Source: Siphonodentalium dalli
Lineage: Eukaryota > Mollusca > Scaphopoda > Gadilida > Siphonodentaliidae
NCBI GenBank assembly: GCA_032622095.1
Contig: CP136068.1
Coordinates: 118,841,509 to 118,905,508, forward strand
Direction: 5' to 3'
DNA: 64,000 nt
The notes under the pieces are model-generated. The model saw nothing but the letters and a program-made list of their open reading frames with translations. It made no database searches and was not told the origin of the DNA. The translations under genes and the position numbers were made by a program. Below, piece by piece: positions 26,401 to 41,400 of the stretch; within the stretch, counting starts at the first letter, position 1; each line of letters starts with the position of its first letter.

Positions 26401-29400
26401 TCGACGGTCCCCATATCATCAGATTCCAACAACAACAAAACATTTTGAAATGCCGCTTCAGTTATCAGAATCGATTAATTGCCCAAAAATAATGCTAACC
26501 ACAGTCAACTATAGTATAAAATTGCCCAAAACCTGTTATTTACAGGGTCCGCGCTGGGCCGAAATTTACTTTTGCCAAATGAAAATATGTTTTGTCAAAT
26601 TATTTTAGCAATTGCCATTGCTATCCCTGATAGTATCATTTTCTGCAACCTTAAATCTTATGTTTCGACAATCGCGGTTTGATCGAATTTTGATATCGAT
26701 AGAAAAGCAGTTAGTTAATAATGAATTATACTCGCATCTCTATTGTGGTTAATCATACAACAAAGCCAATCACCGAAAAAGACAATGGTAGAAGGGTTTA
26801 TCAATCAGAAGGCACATCACAGGAGGATTAGTAATCCCTCCAACCATCAGTACTAATGCTATGAGATTAACTGCATCTTAATAAAGGTGTTAACTTTCCC
26901 TAGACCTTATAAAACACCACTAATATAATTATGTGCATCTTAATAAAGGTGTTAACTTTCCCTAGACCTTATAAAACACCACTTATATAGAAAGAGTTTC
27001 CTGAAATTAATATTATTGATTGACCAATATTTCAAAAATTGCTTGAGGAATTAAAAAGTGACTTGCCAAAACTTTTGCCAAATGAAAATATTTTTTGCCA
27101 AATGTGAATTATTTTTGCCATTGGCAAATTTGGCAAGTGGCAGCGCGAACCATGGTTATTTATCAACTTTTTGTTCAACAAAATTTTGCCGGTTGTCAAA
27201 TATCTGACACAAAAAAGCCACTGGATTTTAGAGTTATCGATCTTCATCCTCTATCTGGTCAGATAAGTTCTTCTCGTCGACAGTTTACTGGGCCTTTTAA
27301 AATTAAAATAATAGATTTCAAACATCGATATATGATCACTCCTAGCTTTGATGGGTGTGTTCCTCGACTCGAATCAAATATTGTTTACCCCCGAAGCCAA
27401 GGAAATAGTAATTTGCGAGCGTTAATTCGGATTGAGTACCTTTAATGGCAATGACTGGGATTGCTACAAGTCAACATGTACTTATGCATGGTGTAGATAT
27501 TGGATTAACACTGTATAGTGTTCATTCAAGCTGCCCAATGTTTTACAGATGGGAACGAGTCATTTTGGGGTCATTCGGCCAAAAAACATGGCCGCCAGCA
27601 GGCATCTTTGATTTCACTCTTTGTATGACTAAATCCTTTAGCACGGGCTACAGGTCGTACCTTTAGTCCGATCATCATAAAATTTGTCGTGGCTGTTGAA
27701 ATTGGAATGTAGATGGGAACGAGTCATTTTGGGGTCATTCGGACAAAAAACATGGCTGCCAGTGGCCATCTTGGATTTCAAAATTCAATCCATTAGCACG
27801 GGCCACAGGTCGTACTGTTCGTCTGATCATCATGAAATTTGTTAATATTGACATGTAGATGGGAACGAGTAATTTTGGGGTCATTCGGCCAAATAACATG
27901 GCGGCCAGCAGCCATCTTGGATTTTACTCTTTGTATGACTAAATTCTTTAGCACAGGCTACAGGTCGTACCTTTAGTCTGATCATCATCAAATTTGTCAT
28001 GGATGTTAACATTGACATGTAGATGGGAACGAGTAATTTTAGGGTCATTTGGCCCAAAAACATGGCCGCCAGCAGCCATCTTGGATTTTACTCTTTGTAT
28101 GACTAAATCCTTTAGCACGGGCTACAGGTCGTACCTTTAGTCTGATCATCATAAAATTTATCATGAATGTTGATAATAACATGTAGATGGGAACGAGTCA
28201 TTTTGGGGTCGTTCGGTCAAAAAAACATGGCCGCCAGCAGGCATCTTTGATTTTACTCTTTGTATGACTAAATCCGTTAGCACGGGCTACAGGTTGTACC
28301 TTTAGTCCGATCATCATAAAATTTGTCATGGCTGTTGAAATTGGAATGTAGATGGGAATCGAGTCATTTTGGGGTCATTTGGACAAAAAACATGGCCGCC
28401 AGCGGCCATCTTGGATTTCAAAATTCAATCCATTAGCACGGGCCACAGGTCGTACTGTTCGTCTGATCATCATGAAATTTGTCATGGATGTTAATATTGA
28501 CATGTAGATGGGAACGAGTCATTTTGGGGTCATTTGGCCCAAAAACATGGCCGCCAGCAGCCATCTTGGATTTTACTCTTTGTATGACTAAATCCTTTAG
28601 CACGGGCTACAGGTCGTACCTTTAGTCTGATCATCATAAAATATGTCATGAATGTTGATAATAACATGTAGATGGGAACGAGTCATTTTGGGGTCGTTCG
28701 GTCAAAAAACATGGCCGCCACCAGCCATCTTGGATTTTACTCTTTGAATGACTAAATCCTTTAGCACGGGCTACAGGTCGTACCTTTAGTCTGATCATCA
28801 TAAAATTTGTCATGGCTGTTAACGATGACATGTAGATGGGAACGATTCTTTTTGGGGTCATTCGGCCGAAAACATGGCCGCCAGCAGCCATCTTGGATTT
28901 TACTTTTCTCTTCATGTCCATAAACTAGTAATAGACATTCAACTTCCCACATTGCTAATCGCTGCATTGACTGTAATACATTAAATTATTCCCTTTCCAA
29001 GTTGAGCTACAGTGTCATTGACACTTTCATTTATTAATTTCACTGGCTGGGATTGCTACAAGTCAACATGTTCTTATGTATGGTGTAGATAAGGGGTTAT
29101 CAATGTAAAGTGTGCATATAAGCTGCCCAATGTTTTATGGAAATTATTAATTTCAATGACTGGGATTGCTACAAGTTTACATGTTCTTATGTATGGTGTA
29201 GACAGGGGGTGGATGGGATTACTACAAGTTAAAGGTACTCAATCCGATAAAACTCCTCTCAATTACTATTTCAATGGCTTCGGGGGTCAAAAATATTTGA
29301 TTCGAGTCGAGGAAGCCACCCATCAAAGCTCAGATTTTTTAGATATCGATTTTAGAAATCTATTATTTTTCATTATCGGGAATAATTTCTGGCCCAGAAC

Positions 29401-32400
29401 ACAGCCAAATTGCGTTATTATTACCACTTGATTTTAGAGTTATCCATCCTTGTCTGTTTGAATAGTGTTTCGGTGTACACATCTCGAGCAGATTACGGCA
29501 GTTGAAGGCAATTATTAGTACTCATCTCGAAAAAATAACAATTTTCAAAAATCAATATCTAATAACTCTGAGCTTTGTTTGATGGGTTCCTCGACTCGAA
29601 TAAAATATTTTTTACCCCAAAAGCCAAAGAAATAGTAATATAGGACCCTCTGATCGGATTGTTGTTGTTGGAATCTGTTGAGATGGGGACCCTCTGATCG
29701 GATTGAGTACCTTTAACATGTTCTTATGTATGGTGTAGATAGGGGGTTATCACTGTAAAGTGTTCATCTAAGCTGATCATTGATTTACAGAAGCTTATAA
29801 TTATCACAGTAAAGTTTTCATCCAAGCTGCCGAATGTTAGATACTAGAGTTTCCAAATGCGATCTTTATTTTCAAATATTGGGAGATGAAATGTTTTTCC
29901 TTAGTGTGAGTTAAGATTGTTTTTAATTAGTTTGTAGACTTATATTTCGATCTATTTTAAGAAGATAACAATTTGGAAAGCTGTATCATCACACTGAACT
30001 CAAAATCGTCTATATCTTCCTAAACACGATTTATATAGCTTCCGGGGTATAAAATAATAGAGTCGAAGACACCTGTCTGGAAACACTTCTATAAATTAAT
30101 ATTGATTTTACATTGATATTATTTATATTTTCTAATATAATGCGATAATCAATTGGAATATTTTTTCGTTACTACTGGGTATATTTAGAATTTTTAGATA
30201 GAGTTATACTGTATGCAAATATTATACATTATACATGAGCAATTTGTGATGATATATTCATTTAGATTTGTCAAGAATGACTCGATTTATATAAACATTA
30301 TTAAGAAGAAATTAAAACACTTATCAACATGAAATAAATCTATTAACTGCTTTCAATGATCTGCACAGAAGAGAGATAAACACGCCTTAAGTTTTACTGT
30401 ATCATCAAGATACTATCAGAGTATATTTTTTATTATACCCCCTTTAAAAAAAAAAAGGGGGTATACTGTTTTGCACCTGTCCGTCCGTCCGTCCGTGAGT
30501 CCGTCCGATGTCTGTTCATGTCATAACTTGAACAGTAGTGCTCGGATCTCAATGAAATTAGGTATGGATGTTCACTATTATGAGGACATTAAATAGAGGG
30601 TTCCATCGTTTTGTTTGGATTTTCCATTCTAGAGTTATTCATCTTTGTTTATCTGGAAATAGTGACTTTTTGGTCCGTCTGGTGTCTGTTCATGTCGTAA
30701 CTTCAACAGTTGAGCTGGGATCTCAACCAAATTTGGTGTGGATGTTCACAACTATGAGGACATTAAATAGAGGGTTCCATCGTTTTGTTTGGATTTTCCA
30801 ATCTAGAGTTATTCATCTTTGTTTATCTTGAAATGTTGGATTTTTGGTCCATCTGGTGTCTGTTCATGTCATAACATGAACAGTAGTGCTCGGATCTCAA
30901 TGGGATTTTGTATGGATGTTCACTACTATGAGGGCATTCAATAGAGGGTTCCATCGTTTTGTTCGGATTTTCCATTCTAGAATTATACATCTTTGTTCAT
31001 TTGGAAAAGTTGGCTTTTTGGTTCGTCTGGTGTCTGTTCATGTCGTAACTTCAACATTTGTACTGGGATCTCAATGGGATTTGGTATGGATGTTCTCTAC
31101 TATGAGGACATTAAAAAGAGGGTTCCATCGTTTTGTTCCGCTTTTCCATTCTAGAGTTATTCATCTTTGTTCATCTGGAAATGTTGGCTTTTTGGTCCGT
31201 CTGGTGTCTGTTCATGTCGTAACTTCAACAGTTGTGCTGGGATCTCAATGGAATTTGGTATAGATGTTCACTGCTATGAGGACATTCAATAGGGGGTTCC
31301 ATTGTTCTGTTCTGCTTTTCCATTCTAGAGTAATTCATCTTTGTTTATCTGGAAATGTTGGCTGTTTGATCCATCCGATGTCTGTTCAGCTCATAACTTG
31401 GAACAGTAATGCTCGGATCTCAATGAAATTTTGTATGGATGTTCACCACTATTCTCTGAGGACATTTAATGGCACATTCAAATGTTTGTTTTGGTTTTTT
31501 GTTCTATAGTTATTCATCCATGTTTATATGAAATTATTGATTTCTGGGTCCATATGTCTGAGTATAGCCATCATAAGTTATAGATGTGCCCACACTAGGC
31601 GGTATGCCACGAGGGGGTATGCACCGGACGACAGTCCATCTCTTGTTGTTACTAAATTCAGTCTGAGGCATATGAAGTCCATTTATAAGTATTTCATGTG
31701 TTTTTGAACATATTTTTGCCTGTGAAATATGACAATAGTGTTACTAGGTTTAATTCAAGGCTTATTTGTCCCCCGAAAAAAAAAATTAAGACTAGTTATT
31801 TTATTCAAATTAAATATGTAAACCAAATTTTTAATAATTGATATCGTTGTGATTTTCCAGGGCATATTGACATCAGACACAGCTAATAAGAATCTCCTGG
31901 TAAGTAAACACCTTCATTGCTGAATGGATTCTCCAATTCAGTTATAAAATTATACTTTGGAATGGTCTATTTCTAATTTGGAGGGATATTTGATAATACA
32001 AGTGTAGAATATATTGGATTCCTATTGAATTGTTTGGAGGGACCGTTCAGATAATAACAGTTTTGTTTACATAACAATTGTTTCAACGCACACAATTTCG
32101 TTATTGGAGAACTATCAATAATGAATATAAGAACAAAGTTTATCTATTTCTCTATGATCTTCTTCTGAATATAAGAACAAAGTTTATTAGCTCAACTTTA
32201 CTTTGTAAAGTTTGAGCTATTGCCATGGCTTTGTCGTCCGTGTGTGTGTGTGTACGTGTGTACGTAAGGCGTCAACAATGCAGGCTACAGGTTGTACCTT
32301 TCGTCGGATCATTATGAAATTTGTCATAGCTGTTGACATCAACATTTAGACCAGAATAATTAATTTTGGGGTCATTCGGAAAAAAAACATGGCCGCCAGT

Positions 32401-35400
32401 GGCCATATTGGATTTCAAAATTCAATCCATTAGCACGGGCTACAGGCCGTACTGTTTGTCTGATCTTCATGAAATTTGTCATGTATGTTAATATTGACAT
32501 GTAGATGAGAACGAGTCATTTTGGGATCATTCGGCCCAAAAACATGGCCGCCAGCAGCCATCTTGGATTTTACTCTTTGTATGACTAAATTCTTTAGCAC
32601 GGGCTACAGGTCGTACTTTTAGTCTGATCATCATAAATTTTGTCAAGAATGTTAATAATGACAGTAGATGGGAACGAGTCATTTTGGGGTCATTCGGCCA
32701 AAAAACATGGCCGCCAGCAGCCATCTTGTATTTTACTCTTTGTATGACTAAATCCTTTAGCATGGGCTACAGGTCGTACCTTTAGTCTGATCATCATAAA
32801 ATTTGTCATGGCTGTTGAAATTGGAATGTAGATGGGAACGAGTCATTTTGGGGTCATTCGGTCAAAAAACATGGCCACCAGCAGCCATCTTGGATTTCAA
32901 AATTTAATCCATTAGCACGGGCCACAGGTCGTACTGTTCGTCTGATCACCATGAAATTTGTCATGGATGATAATATTGACATGTAGATGGGAACGAGTAA
33001 TTTTGGGGTCATTCGGCCAATAAACATGGCTGCCAGCAGCCATCTTAGATTTTACTCTTTGTATGACTAAATTCTTTAGCACGGGCTGCAGGTCGTACCT
33101 TTAGTCTGATCATCATAAAATTTGTCATGGATATTAACAATGACATGTAGATGGGAACGAGTCATTTTGGGGTCATTCGGCCAAAAAACATGGCCGCCAG
33201 CAGCCATCTTGTATTTTACTCTTTGTATGACTAAATCCTTTAGCATGGGCTACAGGTCGTACCTTTAGTCTGATCATCATACAATTTGTCATGGCTGTTG
33301 AAATTGGAATGTAGATGGGAACGAGTCATTTTGGGGTCATTCGGACAAAAAACATGGCCACCAGCAGCCATCTTGGATTTCAAAATTTAATCCATTAGCA
33401 CGGGCCACAGGTCGTACTGTTCGTCTGATCACCATGAAATTTGTCATGGATGATAATATTGACATGTAGATGGGAACGAGTAATTTTGGGGTCATTCGGC
33501 CAATAAACATGGTTGCCAGCAGCCATCTTCGATTTTACTCTTTGTATGACTAAATTCTTTAGCACGGGCTGCAGGTCGTACCTTTAGTCTGATCATCATA
33601 AAATTTGTCATGGATATTAACAATGACATGTAGATGGGAACGAGTCATTTTGGGGTCATTCGGCCAAAAAACATGGCCGCCAGCAGCCATCTTGTATTTT
33701 ACTCTTTGTATGACTAAATCCTTTAGCATGGGCTACAGGTCGTACCTTTAGTCTGATCATCATAAAATTTGTCATGGCTGTTGAAATTGGAATGTAGATG
33801 GGAACGAGTCATTTTGGGGTCATTCGGACAAAAAACATGGCCACCAGCAGCCATCTTGGATTTCAAAATTTAATCCATTAGCACGGGCCACAGGTCGTAC
33901 TGTTCGTCTGATCACCATGAAATTTGTCATGGATGATAATATTGACATGTAGATGGGAACGAGTAATTTTGGGGTCATTCGGCCAATAAACATGGCTGCC
34001 AGCAGCCATCTTCGATTTTACTCTTTGTATGACTAAATTCTTTAGCACGGGCTGCAGGTCGTACCTTTAGTCTGATCATCATAAAATTTGTCATGGATGA
34101 TAATATTGACATGTAGATGGGAACGAGTAATTTTGGGGTCATTCGGCTAAAAAACATGGTCGCCAGCAGCCATCTTGGATTTTACTCTTTGTATGACTAA
34201 ATCCTTTAGCACGGGCTACAGGTCCTACTTTTAGTCTGATCATCATAAAATTTGTCAAGAATGTTAATAATGACATGTAGATGGGAACGAGTCATTTTGG
34301 GGTCATTCGGCCAAAAAACATGGCCGCCAGCAGCATCTTGGATTTTACTCTTTGTATGACTAAATCCTTTAGCACGGGCTACAGGTCGTACCTTTAGTCT
34401 GATCATCATAAAATTTGTCATGGTTGTTGAAATTGGAATGTAGATGGGAACGAGTAATTTTGGGGTCATTCGGCCAAAAAACCTGGACACCAGCAGCCAT
34501 CTTGGATTTTACTCTTTGTATGACTAAATCCTTTAGCACGGGCTACAGGTTGTACCTTTAGTCTGATCATCATGAAATGTGTCATGAATGTTAATAATGA
34601 CATGTAGATGGGAACGAGTCTTTTTGAGGTCATTCGGACAAAAAACATGGCCGCCAGCGGCCATATTGGGTTTAAAAATTTAATCCATTAGCACGGGCCA
34701 CAGGTCGTACTGTTCTTCTGATCATCATGAAATTTGTCATGGATGATAATATTGACATGTAGATGGGAACGAGTAATTTTGGGGTCATTCGGCCAATAAA
34801 CATGGTTGCCAGCAGCCATCTTCGATTTTACTCTTTGTATGACTAAATTCTTTAGCACGGGCTGCAGGTCGTACCTTTAGTCTGATCATCATAAAATTTG
34901 TCATGGATATTAACAATGACATGTAGATGGGAACGAGTCATTTTGGGGTCATTCGGCCAAAAAACATGGCCGCCAGCAGCCATCTTGTATTTTACTCTTT
35001 GTATGACTAAATCCTTTAGCATGGGCTACAGGTCGTACCTTTAGTCTGATCATCATAAAATTTGTCATGGCTGTTGAAATTGGAATGTAGATGGGAACGA
35101 GTCATTTTGGGGTCATTCGGACAAAAAACATGGCCACCAGCAGCCATCTTGGATTTCAAAATTTAATCCATTAGCACGGGCCACAGGTCGTACTGTTCGT
35201 CTGATCACCATGAAATTTGTCATGGATGATAATATTGACATGTAGATGGGAACGAGTAATTTTGGGGTCATTCGGCCAATAAACATGGCTGCCAGCAGCC
35301 ATCTTCGATTTTACTCTTTGTATGACTAAATTCTTTAGCACGGGCTGCAGGTCGTACCTTTAGTCTGATCATCATAAAATTTGTCATGGATGATAATATT

Positions 35401-38400
35401 GACATGTAGATGGGAACGAGTAATTTTGGGGTCATTCGGCTAAAAAACATGGTCGCCAGCAGCCATCTTGGATTTTACTCTTTGTATGACTAAATCCTTT
35501 AGCACGGGCTACAGGTCCTACTTTTAGTCTGATCATCATAAAATTTGTCAAGAATGTTAATAATGACATGTAGATGGGAACGAGTCATTTTGGGGTCATT
35601 CGGCCAAAAAACATGGCCGCCAGCAGCATCTTGGATTTTACTCTTTGTATGACTAAATCCTTTAGCACGGGCTACAGGTCGTACCTTTAGTCTGATCATC
35701 ATAAAATTTGTCATGGTTGTTGAAATTGGAATGTAGATGGGAACGAGTAATTTTGGGGTCATTCGGCCAAAAAACCTGGACACCAGCAGCCATCTTGGAT
35801 TTTACTCTTTGTATGACTAAATCCTTTAGCACGGGCTACAGGTTGTACCTTTAGTCTGATCATCATGAAATGTGTCATGAATGTTAATAATGACATGTAG
35901 ATGGGAACGAGTCTTTTTGAGGTCATTCGGACAAAAAACATGGCCGCCAGCGGCCATATTGGGTTTAAAAATTTAATCCATTAGCACGGGCCACAGGTCG
36001 TACTGTTCTTCTGATCATCATGAAATTTGTCATGGATGATAATATTGACATGTAGATGGGAACGAGTAATTTTGGGGTCATTCGGCCAAAAAACATGGCC
36101 GCCAGCAGCCATCTTGGATTTTACTCTTTGTATGACTAAATTCTTTAGCACGGGCTGCAGGTCGTACCTTTAGTCTGATCATCATAAAATGTGTCATGGA
36201 TGTTAACAATGACATGTAGATGGGAACGAGTAATTTTGGGGTCATTCGGCCAAAAAACCTGGACACCAGCAGCCATCTTGGATTTTACTCTTTGTATGAC
36301 TAAATCCTTTAGCACGGGCTACAGGTTGTACCTTTAGTCTGATCATCATGAAATGTGTCATGAATGTTAATAATGACATGTAGATGGGAACGAGTCATTT
36401 TGGGGTCATTCGGCCAAAAAACCTGGACACCAGCAGCCATCTTGGATTTTACTCTTTGTATGACTAAATCCTTTAGCATGGGCTACAGCCTACAGGTCGT
36501 ACCTTTAGTCTGATCAATATAAAATTTGTCATGGTTGTTGAAATTGGAATGTAGATGGGAATGAGTTATTTTGGGGTCATTCGGACAAAAAACATGGCCG
36601 CCAGCGGCCATCTTGGATTAAAAAACTTAATCCATTAGCACGGGCCACAGGTCGTACTGTTTGTCTGATGATCATGAAATTTGTCATGGATGATAATATT
36701 GACATGTAGATGGGAACGAGTAATTTTGGGGTCATTCGGCCAAAAAACATGGCCGCCAGCAGCCATCTTGGATTTTACTCTTTGTATGACTAAATTCTTT
36801 AGCACGGGCTGCAGGTCGTACCTTTAGTCTGATCATCATAAAATGTGTCATGGATGTTAACAATGACATGTAGATGGGAACGAGTAATTTTGGGGTCATT
36901 CGGCCAAAAAACCTGGACACCAGCAGCCATCTTGGATTTTACTCTTTGTATGACAAAATCCTTTAGCACGGGCTACAGGTTGTACCTTTAGTCTGATCAT
37001 CATGAAATGTGTCATGAATGTTAATAATGACATGTAGATGGGAACGAGTCATTTTGGGGTCATTCGGCCAAAAAACCTGGACACCAGCAGCCATCTTGGA
37101 TTTTACTCTTTGTATGACTAAATCCTTTAGCATGGGCTACAGCCTACAGGTCGTACCTTTAGTCTGATCAATATAAAATTTGTCATGGTTGTTGAAATTG
37201 GAATGTAGATGGGAATGAGTTATTTTGGGGTCATTCGGACAAAAAACATGGCCGCCAGCGGCCATCTTGGATTAAAAAACTTAATCCATTAGCACGGGCC
37301 ACAGGTCGTACTGTTTGTCTGATGATCATGAAATTTGTCATGGATGATAATATTGACATGTAGATGGGAACGAGTAATTTTGGGGTCATTCGGCCAAAAA
37401 ACATGGCCGCCAGCAGCCATCTTGGATTTTACTCTTTGTATGACTAAATTCTTTAGCACGGGTTGCAGGTCGTACCTTTAGTCTGATCATCATAAAATGT
37501 GTCATGGATGTTAACAATGACATGTAGATGGGAACTAGTCATTTTGGGGTCATTCGGCCAAAAAACATGGCCGCCAGCAGCCATCTTGGATTTTACTCTT
37601 TGTATGACTAAATTCTTTAGCACGGGCTGCAGGTCGTACCTTTAGTCTGATCATCATAAAATGTGTCATGGATGTTAACAATGACATGTAGATGGGAACG
37701 AGTAATTTTGGGGTCATTCGGCCAAAAAACCTGGACACCAGCAGCCATCTTGGATTTTACTCTTTGTATGACTAAATCCTTTAGCACGGGCTACAGGTTG
37801 TACCTTTAGTCTGATCATCATGAAATGTGTCATGAATGTTAATAATGACATGTAGATGGGAACGAGTCATTTTGGGGTCATTCGGCCAAAAAACCTGGAC
37901 ACCAGCAGCCATCTTGGATTTTACTTTTCTCTTCATGTCTATAAACATGTATTAGATATTCAACTTTCCACATTCCTAATGGCTCCATTGACTGTAATAC
38001 ATTAAATTATTCCCTTTCCAAGTTGAGCTACAGTGTCATTGACACTTTCATCTATTTCTCTATGATCTTCTTCATGGTGATGTTTTACAGAAACTTTAAT
38101 GTTTTTGCACATTCAACTACGAGTGCCTTGGTCCCTTTTAAAAGGTTTTCAAGTCAGTTTTCACTAGAGTTCATCCTCTAGTCATAATTAGTTGCCCATG
38201 TCATTTAAAATGCTTATGCATGTCTGCCTTTCTATCTAAGCTTATAACATCCTAATTTGATTTGCAGGGTGCCGTTTCTGTGTTAAACTCCAAGCTGAAT
38301 GTGTTGGAGATCAGTAATATCGAACAGGTAGAGGCCCGACTACACAATGTTCTACAGAAATTATCTCAAGTCAAAGAAAAAAAGTCATCAGAGGAAGAAG

Positions 38401-41400
38401 GTGCGGACGAGGAACAAAAAATGAAGGTAACCAAATAATTGATCAAAATGTTTTTGATCATTATGTACATGGATTTTATTTTTAAATAGACAAAACTAGA
38501 GAAGGGCCTGTCCCAGATGGGACTGAGGTATACCCCCCGTATTCAACATGTTATTTGAATGTAGTAGCCATTACTGTATATTGGGCACTGAAATTATGTG
38601 AACAGGTAACCCTAAATCCCCTAACACTAATCTTGAACCTCTTAACCCTTAATTCTAATCCTAAAACCTATTGACTGAAAAGTGTAGGAATAAAAGCTCG
38701 GACAAAATTATGCATTTTGGGAAGATTTTGTAAGTCGAAAAGGGGAATAACTCCACACACAAAAAGTCGGACAGACATCATAATCGCAGGTGCACAGGTT
38801 TCCATGGTACTACATATCAGTGCCAAGATTAAAAAACATTGACCTAAATATGTAGGAATAAAAGCTGGGACAAAATTATGCATGTTGCAAAAACAATTCT
38901 AAGTCGAAAAAGGGGGGATAACTCCATCAAAAAATGTCGGACAGATATCATAATCGCAGGTGCACAGGTTCCCATGGTGGTTGATGTCTGTGCCAAGTTT
39001 CACGGAAAATTATCATAAAACGACTGAGAAAAATTCCGGACAAATTTGTGTCCACAGACGGCACGACAGACGGAGGGACAGATGGATGGACGGACAAGCT
39101 GATTCCAGTATACCCCCCCACAACTCGTTGCGGGGGGTATAATAAATGTTTAGCTGAGGTTCAAGTTAACTACCAGAACAATATAGGGTTGTTAATTATA
39201 AAGGTACCTTAATTTCATGATTGAGTTAAGATTTTTCATTGTGGCATACCTGAAAAATGGTCATGTTAGGCAAGTGGTTCATCTATGGACTTCATTTCCT
39301 AATATTAATATAGCCTGCAGCTGTAGCCTGTGTGTGTTACACTAAATCATGTTTGATAATTGGTCAATTGCCAATTGGGTCATGCATTTCATATCCCAAT
39401 AAAACACACCATAACACAGTCAGGCATATTGTTGACCTAGATGACTAAATGCGGTATGATAGAATAACTGGGCACGTTTATTGAGTATGCGGTCATAATG
39501 TAAGTGATCGATATTTCACAGGTAGAATATTGGGCTGACATACCATGCAGCATGGTATAATATCAAAACTGCAGACAAATTAAAAAAAAACTCAGCTGAG
39601 TTTGAAGAAACTGATAAAGAAAAGCAATATAAAATATAAGAAATGAATGTAGTTTGAGCAGGTTTGAGTGTGCTTGTGCCCAACGACCACAGTGCTAGAC
39701 CCTTTTCAATAAAACACACTCAAACTACATTCATTTCTTAAATGAATGATAGGAAATTAAGATTTTATGGATGTGTTTATAAAAAAAGGTACAGGCTGAA
39801 TTCAAATTGTGGTTCATGCAGATAATATTTGTCAGACTTATAGGCCATTAAAACCCCAAGTTTTTAGCTCAACTGAGACGAAGTCTCCGTGGAGCTACAG
39901 TCATCACTCCTCGACCGTCGTCTGTCCATCCATCTGTTCGTCAACAATTCTTTAAACATCTTCTCCGGAACATAAGACCGAACGGGTTCATATTTGGTGT
40001 GGATGTTCCCTAGGTGACTCTCATTCAGATTTGTTCAAATGAGGTCACTGGGTCAAATAGTTGCGAAAGCAGGGCCATAAGTCTATTCCTCCATAGTAAC
40101 TTGAGAAGAATGACTTCTTCTCAAGAACCATTGGGCCAATTTAGCTTATAATTGGTATGGAGGGTCCTTGGGTGACTGGGGTTTAGATTTGTTCAAATGG
40201 GGTCGCTGGGTCAAATAGGGGCAGAGCCAGGGACATAACTCTTTTTAAAAAAGGGTCACCAGGGTGACTGCACCAAATTTGGTTTACATCAGTCTAAAAT
40301 CAAGAACTTGCAAATAGCAGATACTCAGAGGTCTATGAGATATGAGGTCAAACCCATTTTAACACATCTGAGAACACAGAATGTTTACTTAACACAATAT
40401 AGAAGTCACATTGATTATAAAATAATAAATGAAATGGCAGTGTTAACAAAATCTGATTGGAGTGAAAGCTCTGTTGATTAATAGATTCAACCTCTCTGTC
40501 TGGATTCAGATTTGTTCAAATTGGGTCACCAGGTCAAATAGGGGTGTGACCAGGGACATAACTCTTCCCCCATAGTAATTCTTAAAATGGCTCCTCAAGA
40601 GCCACCAGGCCTATTTAGCTTATATTAGTAACTAGTATGGAGGGTCCTTGTGTTACTTGAGACTGGGTTACAGATGTGTTAAAATGGGTTCGACCAATCA
40701 AGAAATGGCATTTGGTGAAATGGCCTATGGAGAGTTGGGATCAAAATTTTTTTGAATGGGGTCCACCATTAAAAAGGGGCATGTCAGGTTGGAACTTTGC
40801 AACAGTTAGGAAAGCTTGAGGTGTCACTTGTAAAATTTCAACATGTGCAAAGGAATTTTACGAACTTGGAAGTGTGTTTGCTTCAGTTGGGAGGGAGCAG
40901 ACTATGGACTATGTGGGGTGGGGGGATCAGGGCCATGTAGTTGAAAATTTCAAGGTGGACACCCCACTGCTCAGCAGAGACCCTCTAGGCTACGTCCCTC
41001 TTTAGGACTACTTGTTTTTAAGTGATTTTGACAAGTACTAACTCTTATGGTCTTCCGAGTCCCAGTCTTCGCAGGCTTTAGAGTCTGATGAGAGTCTCCA
41101 CAGTCATTGAATGTCTTGTTAAAATATAGACTGAGTTTGAATGGGAGATTTCTATAATTATTTTCGAAAGAATTATTGGCCCCTTTCAATTAGACCTGAA
41201 TGTTTTTCCTTTCCCAGCTGTAACACACTTTGTTTGACAGCAGTCATTTACCATCTACTGAGAGTGGAAATAAACTTTATATACTTTTACCTGCATTTTT
41301 AATTTAAGCTATATTTTTTCAGATTGAACGGCTGTATGATAGTATAAAGAAATGGGAACAAGTAGCTGATTCTCTGCCCCATGTGGTCGACCGACTCACA

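Larger units (their letters stand above)
26381..27445. mobile_element. TTAA-flanked foldback element A (family AGGTACTCAAT)
   Basis: Begins TTAA then AGGTACTCAATCCGAT and ends ATTCGGATTGAGTACCT then TTAA (26381-26384, 27442-27445). The right arm includes TCGACTCGAATCAAATATTG. Siblings lie at 29229-29716, 43722-45578 and 46960-47438. TTAA targets suggest a piggyBac-type source. It starts only 16 bp after DCTN2 exon 8. It carries a nested hAT MITE. Confidence 0.8.

Noticed and set aside
33975-37738. Repeated minus-strand ORFs of 60-94 aa (…SKIQDGCWRPCFLAE-like)
   Set aside because: They are translations of the 164-bp tandem unit; the period is not a multiple of three and no start or frame is conserved.
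27551-37925. CRISPR array
   Set aside because: Units are 164 bp and contiguous with no short repeats or unique spacers; the genome is eukaryotic.
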